Positions 7,997 through 15,322 of a stretch of DNA of 21,613 nucleotides are shown here, in pieces; within the stretch, counting starts at the first letter, position 1, and every line of letters begins with the position of its first letter. The notes beneath the pieces were generated by a model. That model was given only the letters and a program-made list of their open reading frames with translations, ran no database searches and was not told where the DNA came from. The stretch is from assembly GCA_002411175.1 (NCBI GenBank), contig DHRN01000083.1:779-22391 (forward strand), written 5' to 3'. The stretch comes from Anaerolineaceae bacterium UBA5311. Lineage in GTDB: Bacteria > Chloroflexota > Anaerolineae > Anaerolineales > Anaerolineaceae. The position numbers and the translations under genes were made by a program.

Positions 7997-8902
7997 ATGA
8001 AACCTCAAGCCCACCACCGCCCGGGAGAGAGCCGCTGGAAAGGTTATCTTTACCTGCTTCCAGGTTTTCTTATATACCTGCTTTTTACTCTGATCCCGAT
8101 CATTGAGACAGTTCGCACCAGCTTCTTTGACTGGGGTGCCCTGGGAAAATCGAACATCTGGGTCGGTCTGGGCAATTACATCGACCTGCTAAACGATTCA
8201 ACTTTTCTAAAAGCCTTTTCGAACAACCTGGTTTTTATCATTTTTTACAGCATCATTCCTATTATGTTGGGGCTCTTCCTGGCATCCCTGTTAGGGCGCT
8301 ATCCCATACCAGGGTTCACCTTTTTCCGAACGGTGCTCTTCCTGCCCCAGGTGATTAGCATGGTTGTGGTTGGTGTGATCTGGCGCTGGATGTTCCACCC
8401 CACGACTGGTCCGGTGAACTTGCTTCTCGGGGCAATTGGTTTGGAGGAATTCCAGCAAGCCTGGTTGGGCAGTTTTGCCTGGGCGCTGCTCTCGGTCGGG
8501 TCGGTTGGCTCCTGGGTGCAATACGGCTTCTGCATGGTGCTCTTCCTGGCAGGTATGCAGCGCATTTCGGAAGAGTATTACGAAGCCTCCAGCCTTGACG
8601 GCGCCAATGAGCTGCAGCAATTCATCCACATCACCGTTCCCGGGTTAAAATCTGAAATTGGCGTCGCTTTGATCACCACCATGATCGCCGCTTTGAGGGT
8701 GTTTGACCTTGTTTACGCCACAACGCGGGGAGGTCCGGGTGAAAGCACACTTGTGACTGGTTTCCTGATCTACCGAACGGCTATATTGAACAACGATATT
8801 GGCTATGGTGCAGCCATGGCAACAGTTTTGACAATCGTGATACTCAGTCTTTCGCTCCTGATCAGAAAGCTGATGACCGAACGCTCCGATGAGGCGGCAT
8901 GA
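7997..8902 (+). CDS. Sugar ABC transporter permease (MalF/UgpA type)
   Basis: This 301-residue inner-membrane subunit of a CUT1 importer has about six hydrophobic segments, beginning with YLYLLPGFLIYLLFTLIP. Its cytoplasmic EAA loop, EASSLDGANELQQF (from Glu196) followed by ITVPGL, docks onto the ATPase in this family. The first 15 residues are polar and contain no signal peptide. The ATG lies only four bases after the T-run of the preceding terminator, and no Shine-Dalgarno sequence is visible upstream, so initiation is unusual or weak; no better in-frame start is evident. The stop overlaps the start of the next permease by four bases (ATGA), implying translational coupling. Family assignment is firm; the substrate is unknown. 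Confidence 0.95.
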   Translation: MKPQAHHRPGESRWKGYLYLLPGFLIYLLFTLIPIIETVRTSFFDWGALGKSNIWVGLGNYIDLLNDSTFLKAFSNNLVFIIFYSIIPIMLGLFLASLLGRYPIPGFTFFRTVLFLPQVISMVVVGVIWRWMFHPTTGPVNLLLGAIGLEEFQQAWLGSFAWALLSVGSVGSWVQYGFCMVLFLAGMQRISEEYYEASSLDGANELQQFIHITVPGLKSEIGVALITTMIAALRVFDLVYATTRGGPGESTLVTGFLIYRTAILNNDIGYGAAMATVLTIVILSLSLLIRKLMTERSDEAA

Positions 8903-9726
8903 CTCTTCACTGGCGTAAAATCATCCCTCGCTACCTGGTTTTAACCGTTTTTATGCTGGTTGTCTTGCTCCCCATTTGGGGTGCTCTTATGAGTGCCTTC
9001 AAGTCGAATGCCGAAATAGCCACTTCTCCGTTCAGTCTGCCCCAAATCTGGACGCTCGAAAACTTTCGTCAGGCGTGGACCGTCGGAAAATTCAGCGTTT
9101 TTTTCAAAAACAGTGTCATCGTTACCACCATTGTCGTGGTTGCCAGTGTCTTTCTCTCAACACTTAGTGGGTACGCGTTCGGGCAGTTGCCCTTACCGGG
9201 ACGGGCAATTCTTTTTCCGCTGATGCTGGTCGGCTACATGGTGCCTTTTGAAGCGGTGGTTATCCCCCTCTACAACTGGATGGGGCTGCTCGGTCTGCGT
9301 AACACCTACTGGGCGCTCATCCTCCCTCAGATTGGATTGAGCGTTTCGTTTGGCACGCTTTGGATGTCCTCGTTCTTCGAAAACGCTCCCCGCGAACTGG
9401 TCGACGCCGCCACGATTGATGGCTGCAACCGTTGGCAAACTCTCTGGCAGATTCTTTGGCCGCTCGCGAAGCCGGCTACAACAACATTAATCGTCCTGAT
9501 TTTCATGTGGACCTGGAATGAATTCCTGCTCGCGCTCGTGATGGTCCAGTCCGAAGCGATGCGCACCTTGTCTGTCGGTCTGGCTTTTTTTCAGGGTCGC
9601 TATACCTCGAACCTTTCATTGATGGCTGCGGGCGCGATAATCGTCGCACTCCCTACCGTTTTGATTTACATCATCTTCCAACGCTTCTTCATCCGCGGCA
9701 TGCTCGGCGGCGCGATCAAGGGATAG
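8899..9726 (+). CDS. Sugar ABC transporter permease (MalG/UgpE type)
   Basis: This 275-residue second permease of the CUT1 importer has six predicted membrane segments, starting with YLVLTVFMLVVLLPIWGAL, and the diagnostic EAA loop DAATIDGCNRWQTLWQI (from Asp169) followed by LWPLAKPA. The C-terminus YIIFQRFFIRGMLGGAIKG is typical of the MalG branch. It starts within the ATGA that ends the first permease. No ATP-binding subunit follows; CUT1 systems in many bacteria share an ATPase encoded elsewhere, which is the likely arrangement here. A GC-rich hairpin lies 24 bases after the stop. Confidence 0.95.
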   Translation: MTLHWRKIIPRYLVLTVFMLVVLLPIWGALMSAFKSNAEIATSPFSLPQIWTLENFRQAWTVGKFSVFFKNSVIVTTIVVVASVFLSTLSGYAFGQLPLPGRAILFPLMLVGYMVPFEAVVIPLYNWMGLLGLRNTYWALILPQIGLSVSFGTLWMSSFFENAPRELVDAATIDGCNRWQTLWQILWPLAKPATTTLIVLIFMWTWNEFLLALVMVQSEAMRTLSVGLAFFQGRYTSNLSLMAAGAIIVALPTVLIYIIFQRFFIRGMLGGAIKG

Positions 9727-9750
9727 CCCCTTTCCCTTCTTTTCTATTTA

Positions 9751-9783
9751 CACCCCCACTTTAGAGTGGGCAGTGGGGGTGAG
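9751..9783 (+). repeat. 3'-end hairpin repeat, copy 1
   Basis: CACCCCCACT (9751-9760) and AGTGGGGGTG (9772-9781) form a perfect 10-bp stem. No T-tract follows, so simple intrinsic termination is doubtful. The sequence ACCCCC-N-CTTTAGA ... GGGGGTGAG also occurs on the minus strand at 14256-14221, again just past the 3' end of a gene in the same relative orientation. Confidence 0.75.
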
Positions 9784-9831
9784 GGAATGTGACAAAAACG
9801 TGCCAGTATTGCTGCCCCCTCAATCAACCTC

Positions 9832-10057
9832 GTCATTGCGAGCGAAGCGAAGCAATTCGCCTTTAATCTGTCATCCTGAGCTTCTTTTGCGAAGGATCTT
9901 GACATTTTAACCACAACGACTATTCATTCCAGAGTTAAGATTCTTCGTAGAAGAGGCTCAGAAAAATAATCAAAAACGAGATTAAATACAGACTGCCGCA
10001 CCCCCTTATTGTGATTCAATAATTCCCGTCTTTCATCTAACGGGGGCTCGCAGTGAC
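9832..10057. repeat. Dispersed palindromic repeat, longer copy, with terminal inverted repeats
   Basis: The left end is GTCATTGCGAG (9832-9842) and the right end, read on the minus strand, is GTCACTGCGAG (10057-10047), 10 of 11 bases matching. Inside, CTGAGCTTCTT... (9876-9900) and ...AAGAGGCTCAG (9937-9961) form 25-base arms around a 36-nt loop. The first 67 bases recur exactly at 10070-10136. Motifs of this 'GTCATTGCGAGCGAAGCGAAG' kind are, to my knowledge, widespread non-coding repeats in many bacterial genomes. There is no transposase, so any mobility would be passive, as in a MITE. Confidence 0.8.
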
Positions 10058-10069
10058 AGGTCTGAATCT

Positions 10070-10165
10070 GTCATTGCGAGCGAAGCGAAGCAATTCGCCT
10101 TTAATCTGTCATCCTGAGCTTCTTTTGCGAAGGATCCTGACGTTTCGACCCTAACGACTGTTCTC
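10070..10165. repeat. Dispersed palindromic repeat, truncated copy
   Basis: Positions 10070-10136 are identical to 9832-9898 (67 bp), and weaker similarity continues to about 10165 (TGAC-TTT--ACC--AACGACT in both). The second hairpin arm and the right terminal repeat of the longer copy are missing; unrelated sequence with its own hairpin follows. Confidence 0.85.
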
Positions 10166-10208
10166 TTGGTAGATTGACCCTCCGCTTGTCAGAGGATAAT
10201 CCCAAGAG
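10163..10208. repeat. Imperfect hairpin downstream of the truncated repeat
   Basis: CTCTTGG (10163-10169) pairs with CCAAGAG (10202-10208); after a 2-base bulge GATT pairs with AATC, and further in CCTC pairs with GAGG. It stands about 90 bases upstream of the E1 promoter. No T-tract follows. Its role is unknown. Confidence 0.5.
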
Positions 10209-10298
10209 TGAGACCGCAAGTCGATCGAATACTTCCAAAAGCTCCCCGCTCCCAGCATTAACAATCCATTAAACCCCAGCCCACCTCTATACACTCCG

Positions 10299-10327
10299 TT
10301 GAATTCCCCTCGTTGGCAATCTATAAT
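10299..10327 (+). promoter_or_regulatory. Sigma70-type promoter of the E1-E2 operon
   Basis: TTGAAT (10299-10304) and TATAAT (10322-10327) are separated by exactly 17 bases. Transcription would begin near 10334, giving a leader of about 30 nt before the ATG at 10364. This arrangement argues against translation starting at the in-frame TTG at 10313, which lies inside the promoter. Confidence 0.8.
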
Positions 10328-10363
10328 CCGAATACAACAATAAAAGAAGAAGAGTGGAGACCT

Positions 10364-12790
10364 ATGTCAGAAAACATTCCTGAAATACCCTTAACCAATG
10401 AACAATTGATTAACGATTATCGTCTCGGCTATCGCTCACGACAGGCATCCATCATCGGACGCCGTGAAGTCCTTACCGGGAAAGCCAAGTTCGGCATTTT
10501 TGGCGACGGCAAGGAGCTGATACAGCTCACAATCGCTCACCATTTCCGTAAAGGCGACTGGCGATCCGGTTACTATCGAGACCAAACCTGGATGATGGCA
10601 CTCGATTTGCTCAGCCTTGAGCAATTTTTCGCCCAACTCTATGCGCATGCAGACCCTGATTTCGACCCTCACTCCGGGGGTCGCAATATGAATGGTCATT
10701 TTGCCTCGCAGCTGATTAACGAGAAAGGTGAATGGCTCAGCCAGACCGATCGCTATAATTCTTCTGCTGATGCCGCCCCCACTGCCAGCCAGATGCCCCG
10801 CTCAGTCGGGCTCGCTTATGCCTCTGTGCTCTATCGACAGATCGAAGAGTTGAAACAATTTGACTCCTTCAGCAATAACGGAAACGAAGTAGCCTGGGTT
10901 TCGATTGGCAACGCCTCCACTGCCGAGGGTCCCTTTTGGGAAGCGGTCAACGCAATCGGCGTACTCAAAGCCCCGGCAATTATCAGCATTTACGACGACG
11001 GTTACGGCATTTCCGTACCCAACGAATTCCAAATGGTCAAGGAGAACATTTCCGCCATCCTCGAAGGCTTCCGTCGCATCGAATGCCCGGCAGACAAGTG
11101 TGATCGCGGTTACGATCTATATACAGTCGAAGCGTGGGATTTCCCAGCCATGTGGGAAGCTTATTCACAGGCAGAGAAGACCGCGCGCGAACATCACATT
11201 CCGTCGCTCATTCATATTTGTGATGTTACCCAACCCCTTGGTCACTCCACCTCAGGCTCTCATGAGCGATATAAATCCAGGGAACGCCTGGAATGGGAAG
11301 TTGAATACGACAGTCTGAAGAAATTTAAAGAATACCTCGTCGAGCACGGTGTCGCCACCATCGAGCAATTTGATCAATGGGAAACAGAAGATAAACAAAT
11401 CGTTGAGCAAGCGCGCAAAACTGCCTGGGAAGCTTTCCAAAACCCGATCAAAGAAACCCGCAAACAAGCCAGCGAATTGATTAAACAATTGGTTCAGTCA
11501 AAAGGTAGTCACGCAGACGAGTTGACCGAAATTGAACAAAAGCTCATGAGCATCCCCGATCCCCTCAACCGCGATATCGCTGAGGCAGTCCATAAAGCGC
11601 TTATCTCCACCGCTGATATCGGGAACGAAGAATACATCAAATTGTTCCAATGGAATAAAGAACTTGAAGCCAAAAAGCAGGAATATTACAATAAATTCCT
11701 ATTTTCCGATTCAGAGCATTCTCCTTTGTTGGAAGAAGGCGTCCCCGCTCAGTACAGTGAAAATTCACCCATGGTCATGGGTTTTGAAGTTGTGAATAAA
11801 GCCTTCGATGAAATGCTCGCACGCGAACCGCGCATGATCGCCTTTGGTGAAGATGTCGGCAACCTCGGTGATGTCAACCAGGGCTTTCGCGGGCTTCAGG
11901 AGAAGTATGGCACCCTGCGTGTGACCGATACCGGCATTCGCGAAGCCACTATTCTTGGTCAGGGCATCGGGCTCGCGCTGCGCGGTCTGCGTCCAATTGC
12001 TGAAATTCAATATCTCGATTACCTGCTCTATGCCCTCCAAATCATGGCAGACGACCTCTCCAATTTGCGCTGGCGAACAGCCGGCAGGCAGCAGGCGCCT
12101 CTAATCGTCCGAACCCGCGGTCACCGGCTGGAAGGTATTTTCCATTCCGGCTCCCCGATGGCTGGTGTCATCAACCTGGTACGCGGCATGCATGTTTTGG
12201 TTCCTCGAAATCTGACCCAGGCAGCAGGTTTTTACAACACCCTGATCGAAGGTGACGACCCTGCCCTGGTGGTCGAAGTCCTCAATGGCTACCGTTTCAA
12301 AGAACGCATGCCTAATAATATCGGTGAGTTCAAACTCCCATTGGGTGTCCCGGAGATCATGGTGGAAGGCAGCGACCTTACCCTGGTCACCTACGGTTCA
12401 ACCGTACGCATCGCTGAAAACGCGGTTGAGATGCTCGCCAGGGTTGGTATCAGCGTGGAGCTGATTGATGTTCAGTCGCTCTTACCCTTTGATCGTCACG
12501 GGATGATCAGGGAATCCATCAAAAAGACATCGCGTGTGCTCTTCGTGGACGAAGACGTCCCGGGTGGAGCCAGCGCCTACATGATGGAACAAGTCCTCAG
12601 TGAACCTGAAACCTGGCAGTGGCTCGATTCAGCCCCACAGACCCTTTCGGCAGCCGCGCACCGCCCTGCTTATGGCACCGATGGCGATTACTACAGCAAA
12701 CCCAACGCGGAATCAATTTTCGACAAAGTATATGAGATCATGCATGAGAGCAGCCCCAAACGCTTTCCGATGGTCAGTTTAGGAGAATAA
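10364..12790 (+). CDS. 2-Oxoacid dehydrogenase E1, alpha-beta fusion
   Basis: E1 decarboxylates a 2-oxoacid with thiamine diphosphate and passes the acyl group to the lipoyl arm of E2. In this 808-residue protein both E1 halves are in one chain: alpha-like residues about 25-400 (GYYRDQTWMM, then HSTSGSHERYKSRERLEWE), a charged linker, and a beta-like half from about 470 (MVMGFEVVNKAFDEML, FGEDVG, IREATILGQGIGLALRG, then the transketolase C-terminal domain VTYGSTVRIAENA...VDVQSLLPFD-like). The cofactor motif reads IGNASTAEG (Asn183) and later YDDGYGIS (Asp211-Asp212), where most E1 alpha chains have GDG and NN. The start is the ATG at 10364, with GGAG four bases upstream and a promoter just before. 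The substrate (pyruvate, branched-chain or other oxoacid) cannot be decided; the alpha half looks closest to the branched-chain/acetoin type. Confidence 0.93.
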   Translation: MSENIPEIPLTNEQLINDYRLGYRSRQASIIGRREVLTGKAKFGIFGDGKELIQLTIAHHFRKGDWRSGYYRDQTWMMALDLLSLEQFFAQLYAHADPDFDPHSGGRNMNGHFASQLINEKGEWLSQTDRYNSSADAAPTASQMPRSVGLAYASVLYRQIEELKQFDSFSNNGNEVAWVSIGNASTAEGPFWEAVNAIGVLKAPAIISIYDDGYGISVPNEFQMVKENISAILEGFRRIECPADKCDRGYDLYTVEAWDFPAMWEAYSQAEKTAREHHIPSLIHICDVTQPLGHSTSGSHERYKSRERLEWEVEYDSLKKFKEYLVEHGVATIEQFDQWETEDKQIVEQARKTAWEAFQNPIKETRKQASELIKQLVQSKGSHADELTEIEQKLMSIPDPLNRDIAEAVHKALISTADIGNEEYIKLFQWNKELEAKKQEYYNKFLFSDSEHSPLLEEGVPAQYSENSPMVMGFEVVNKAFDEMLAREPRMIAFGEDVGNLGDVNQGFRGLQEKYGTLRVTDTGIREATILGQGIGLALRGLRPIAEIQYLDYLLYALQIMADDLSNLRWRTAGRQQAPLIVRTRGHRLEGIFHSGSPMAGVINLVRGMHVLVPRNLTQAAGFYNTLIEGDDPALVVEVLNGYRFKERMPNNIGEFKLPLGVPEIMVEGSDLTLVTYGSTVRIAENAVEMLARVGISVELIDVQSLLPFDRHGMIRESIKKTSRVLFVDEDVPGGASAYMMEQVLSEPETWQWLDSAPQTLSAAAHRPAYGTDGDYYSKPNAESIFDKVYEIMHESSPKRFPMVSLGE

Positions 12791-12791
12791 T

Positions 12792-14096
12792 ATGGCAACA
12801 AAACTAATCGCGCCCAGAACAGGTGAAGGTGTTGAAGAACTGACCGTGACACACTGGCTCAAAGAAGTTGGTGATACCGTCGAAGAAATGGAATCGATCC
12901 TCGAGATAGAAACAGATAAGGTGATTACCGAATTCCCCAGCCCTGTGGCTGGCACGCTGCTGCGTATCGATGTTCCGGCAGGCGAAGTGGTTATCGTCGG
13001 TGAAAGTATGGGTTTGGTCGGAGAGCCTGGCGAGTCTCTCGAGGAAGACACGCCATCCGAACCGGTTGAAGTGAAACAATCTGAACCGGCGCAAGAACAA
13101 TCCACAGAAGGCTTCCCTGCCGCGTCCATGGAAGCGGTCGCCGTCGAGTCCGAAAAACCATCAAAGACAGGCGAAAAGGCTGCCTTCCTCTCGCCTCTTG
13201 TTCGGAAAATGCTCGATGAACACAACCTCAGCCCTGACCTGATTACCGGAACCGGGCAAGGTGGTCGCATCACCAAACAGGATGTCGAAGCTTACCTCGC
13301 CAGCCCTCCAAAAGAAGCCCAAAAGGCACCCGAACCCATGGCTGAAGAGAAAGCCAAAGCGACTCCAGCTGTGAAGGCTGCGCCAGTACCAACCGATCTA
13401 CCTGGTCAATTGATTCCCCACACCTCCACAACCCGTCAAATTGCTGCTCACATGGTCGATTCTGTTCTGACTTCACCGCGGGTTCTGACCGTTATGGAAG
13501 TGGACATGACCCGTGTGTTAACACATCGCAAAACTAACAAGCCAAAATACGCCGAAGATGGCGTCAATCTGACCATCACAGCCTACTTTGTTGCTGCTCT
13601 GGCAAAGGCGCTTGGTGATCACAAAATAGTCAATGCCACCTGGACCGATGAGGGAGTTTTCACGTATACCGATGTCAATATTGGCATGGCAGTCGCCCGC
13701 GGAAAAGACGGGCTGATCGTCCCGGTACTTAAACAAGCGCAAAATTTGTCCCTCAAGGGCATCGCCTCACAGGTCAACGACCTTGCCAACCGCGCTCGCA
13801 ATAAGCGGCTCAGACCAGACGAGGTTCGCGGCGGGACCTTTACACTCACCAACCACGGCACCGCTGGATCGCTCTTCGCCATGCCGATCATCAACCAGCC
13901 CCAACTCGGTATTTTGGGCACCGGAGCAATGCAAAAACGTGCTGTTGTGATCACCGACGAAAAAGGAAATGACTCCATCGCCATCCGACCCATGGTTTAT
14001 CTTTCTTATGTCTTCGACCACCGCGCTGTCGATGGCGAAGCCGGCGATAATTTCTTGATGGAAGTGAAGAAAATCCTGGAAAACTGGTCTGAATAG
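12792..14096 (+). CDS. 2-Oxoacid dehydrogenase E2, dihydrolipoamide acyltransferase
   Basis: E2 forms the core of the complex and transfers the acyl group from lipoamide to CoA. Domains in order in its 434 residues: one lipoyl domain (1-78, lipoylated Lys43 in ETDKV), an acidic linker, the peripheral subunit-binding domain (about 133-170, LSPLVRKMLDEHNL...GGRITKQDVEAYL), an Ala/Pro/Lys-rich flexible linker, and the catalytic domain (about 206-434) ending in the active-site motif DHRAVDG with His410 and Asp414. The gene starts two bases after the E1 stop codon, with AGGAG (12781-12785) inside the E1 end, so the two are co-translated. An E3 dihydrolipoyl dehydrogenase is not present here and must come from elsewhere. 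A strong terminator follows. Confidence 0.96.
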   Translation: MATKLIAPRTGEGVEELTVTHWLKEVGDTVEEMESILEIETDKVITEFPSPVAGTLLRIDVPAGEVVIVGESMGLVGEPGESLEEDTPSEPVEVKQSEPAQEQSTEGFPAASMEAVAVESEKPSKTGEKAAFLSPLVRKMLDEHNLSPDLITGTGQGGRITKQDVEAYLASPPKEAQKAPEPMAEEKAKATPAVKAAPVPTDLPGQLIPHTSTTRQIAAHMVDSVLTSPRVLTVMEVDMTRVLTHRKTNKPKYAEDGVNLTITAYFVAALAKALGDHKIVNATWTDEGVFTYTDVNIGMAVARGKDGLIVPVLKQAQNLSLKGIASQVNDLANRARNKRLRPDEVRGGTFTLTNHGTAGSLFAMPIINQPQLGILGTGAMQKRAVVITDEKGNDSIAIRPMVYLSYVFDHRAVDGEAGDNFLMEVKKILENWSE

Positions 14097-14120
14097 ACCA
14101 AACTCAGAAAATTTCGTACA

Positions 14121-14150
14121 ACAGGCTCTTGCTCGAGAGCCTGTTTTTTT
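14121..14150 (+). terminator. Intrinsic terminator of the E1-E2 operon
   Basis: ACAGGCTCT (14121-14129) and AGAGCCTGT (14136-14144) form a perfect 9-bp stem with a 6-nt loop, running into seven T (14144-14150). It begins 24 bases after the E2 stop codon. Confidence 0.95.
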
Positions 14151-14220
14151 GGATGGTAGTTCGTTATTGTAAGCCGTTTTGCCGGTAAGCCTTTATGGTG
14201 TTTTCCTGATACGACTTGCT

Positions 14221-14256
14221 CTCACCCCCTTTGATTCCTCGTCTAAAGAGGGGGTC
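14221..14256 (-). repeat. 3'-end hairpin repeat, copy 2
   Basis: On the minus strand ACCCCCTCTTTAGA ... AAAGGGGGTGAG can fold through its ACCCCC/GGGGGT ends. It resembles 9751-9783 over its whole length apart from a three-base length difference in the centre. It lies about 50 bases after the stop of the minus-strand membrane-protein gene, that is, 3' of that gene in the same orientation as copy 1 is to its own gene. Confidence 0.7.
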
Positions 14257-14306
14257 GTTCTTGCACCCCCTTTCCCCCCGCTCCCTGTTCCCCGAATAAA
14301 ATTCCA

Positions 14307-15062
14307 CTATCGGAAATCGACTTGCCAAAACGCCAGGAAACCTAATACAATCATTACTATCATCGAAAAGCTCAAAATCCAGGTCCCGGTCAGATTCCCA
14401 ATTGTCATAAGCAGCAACACCACCACTATGTAAACCAGGCTGCTCCTTGACCGACCAGTTCTGATCGCAAGCGGGTCGTGCTTTCGATACAATATTGCCA
14501 GCAAGATTGTTGCTGAGGTAAGCAGGACATAAATTCCATATCCAACCAAGTTGCTGTTTATATTTCGAAAAGGAATCACAACACTCTGACAGGCGATTGA
14601 TCGGCTTGAAACATATACTGGCTGCCAGCTCATAAATGACCTGAGCAATATATATTTGTTATCTACAATATTCGAAGAGTTAATCTCAACAGTTTCAATG
14701 CGTGTTTCGCCCCTCTGCAGCGGCACTTCACGGATGATATGTACTGCTCCATACTCTGAATCCGGACTGCTGACTACAGCTTGAAAAAACGCGTTCACAT
14801 TTCTATTGGCAGTATTAGTCAACGAAACTGAAACTAATTTGCTTTCATCAAGCCCTATAAAAGGCGGACACGAAATTTTCTTCATCTTTATCGGATTATC
14901 AGGATCTTCGAAAAATGATCTGACGTATGGATAGCCCCAAAAAGAAAACCCCTCCAAGCCTGCATAAGATTGAACCACGTTTAGTGCAAGCAGTAATATC
15001 ATCGCCGCAATCAATGCCGCAAGTATCAGACTGGATTTTGGAGAACGTGCAGCTTTTTCCAT
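14307..15062 (-). CDS. Uncharacterised four-helix membrane protein
   Basis: I do not recognise the family. The 251-residue protein has an N-terminal membrane helix (about 11-31), an extracytoplasmic domain of about 140 residues, and three C-terminal helices (about 173-192, 208-222 and 225-247) joined by short basic loops (YRKHDPLAIRTGRSRSS). The outer domain has two cysteines, Cys65 (SCPPF) and Cys158 (IACQS), placed to form a disulfide, and stretches such as LVSVSLTNTANRNVNAFF and RGETRIETVEI that look like a beta-sandwich. The chosen ATG has no clear Shine-Dalgarno sequence; an in-frame TTG 18 bases upstream is the alternative. It is the last member of a minus-strand group with a DUF3887-like lipoprotein and a YhfC-like protein, but the gaps leave co-transcription unproven. 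Confidence 0.8.
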   Translation of the reverse strand: MEKAARSPKSSLILAALIAAMILLLALNVVQSYAGLEGFSFWGYPYVRSFFEDPDNPIKMKKISCPPFIGLDESKLVSVSLTNTANRNVNAFFQAVVSSPDSEYGAVHIIREVPLQRGETRIETVEINSSNIVDNKYILLRSFMSWQPVYVSSRSIACQSVVIPFRNINSNLVGYGIYVLLTSATILLAILYRKHDPLAIRTGRSRSSLVYIVVVLLLMTIGNLTGTWILSFSMIVMIVLGFLAFWQVDFR

Positions 15063-15105
15063 GGTAAAAGTTAACACCAAACTGTCAGTTATATTAACTG
15101 TAATA

Positions 15106-15273
15106 TCAACTCAAAGAAAGGGGATGTCGCCTGTCATGTGCAGACCTGCTGGCTGCTTTTTGGGCGTGAACAGATCTCGCCAGCGCCAGCCTCTCCCCCT
15201 TGCCGTCCTGAGTTTCATTCTCAACACAAAGTGCACACTTTAAGCCTTTTTCTTTCCCAGATGACGTTTTCAT
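15106..15273 (-). CDS. Possible small protein of 55 residues
   Basis: On the minus strand an ATG at 15273-15271 is preceded by GGGAGG with a four-base spacer, one of the best ribosome binding sites in this group. It opens a frame of 55 codons ending in TGA at 15108-15106. The product begins MKTSSGKEKG, contains a single CALC pair of cysteines, and has a basic, Ala/Arg/His-rich C-terminal half (SRSAHDRRHPLSLS). No family is recognised. It lies between the lipoprotein and the four-helix membrane protein in the same direction, with gaps of 49 and 43 bases. One CxxC is too little for a classical zinc ribbon. It could be a real small gene or a chance frame. Confidence 0.35.
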   Translation of the reverse strand: MKTSSGKEKGLKCALCVENETQDGKGERLALARSVHAQKAASRSAHDRRHPLSLS

Positions 15274-15322
15274 ACAACCTCCCGGTGGACAAACCAGGAA
15301 ATGAAGACCTATAATGACCTCC

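Larger units (their letters stand above)
9727..10298. other. Gene-free, repeat-rich interval before the E1-E2 operon
   Basis: No credible coding frame exists between the permease stop and the E1 promoter. The interval holds a GC-rich 3'-end hairpin (9751-9783), a 226-bp element with short terminal inverted repeats (9832-10057), a truncated second copy of the same repeat (10070-10165) and a further hairpin (10163-10208). The remainder, 10209-10298, shows no feature I can name. Confidence 0.8.

Noticed and set aside
7997..9726. A complete ABC importer
   Set aside because: No ATP-binding protein with Walker motifs is encoded in the window, so the system is listed as binding protein and permeases only.
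9832..10165. An insertion sequence
   Set aside because: No transposase or remnant of one is present; the short inverted ends and the hairpin fit a non-coding repeat better.
10313..10363. TTG start adding 17 residues to E1
   Set aside because: The codon lies between the -35 and -10 boxes of a good promoter, and the ATG at 10364 has a ribosome binding site and begins the recognisable protein.
13619..14021. Minus-strand open frames opposite the E2 gene
   Set aside because: They are shadows of a confidently identified coding sequence, with no family resemblance and no ribosome binding site.
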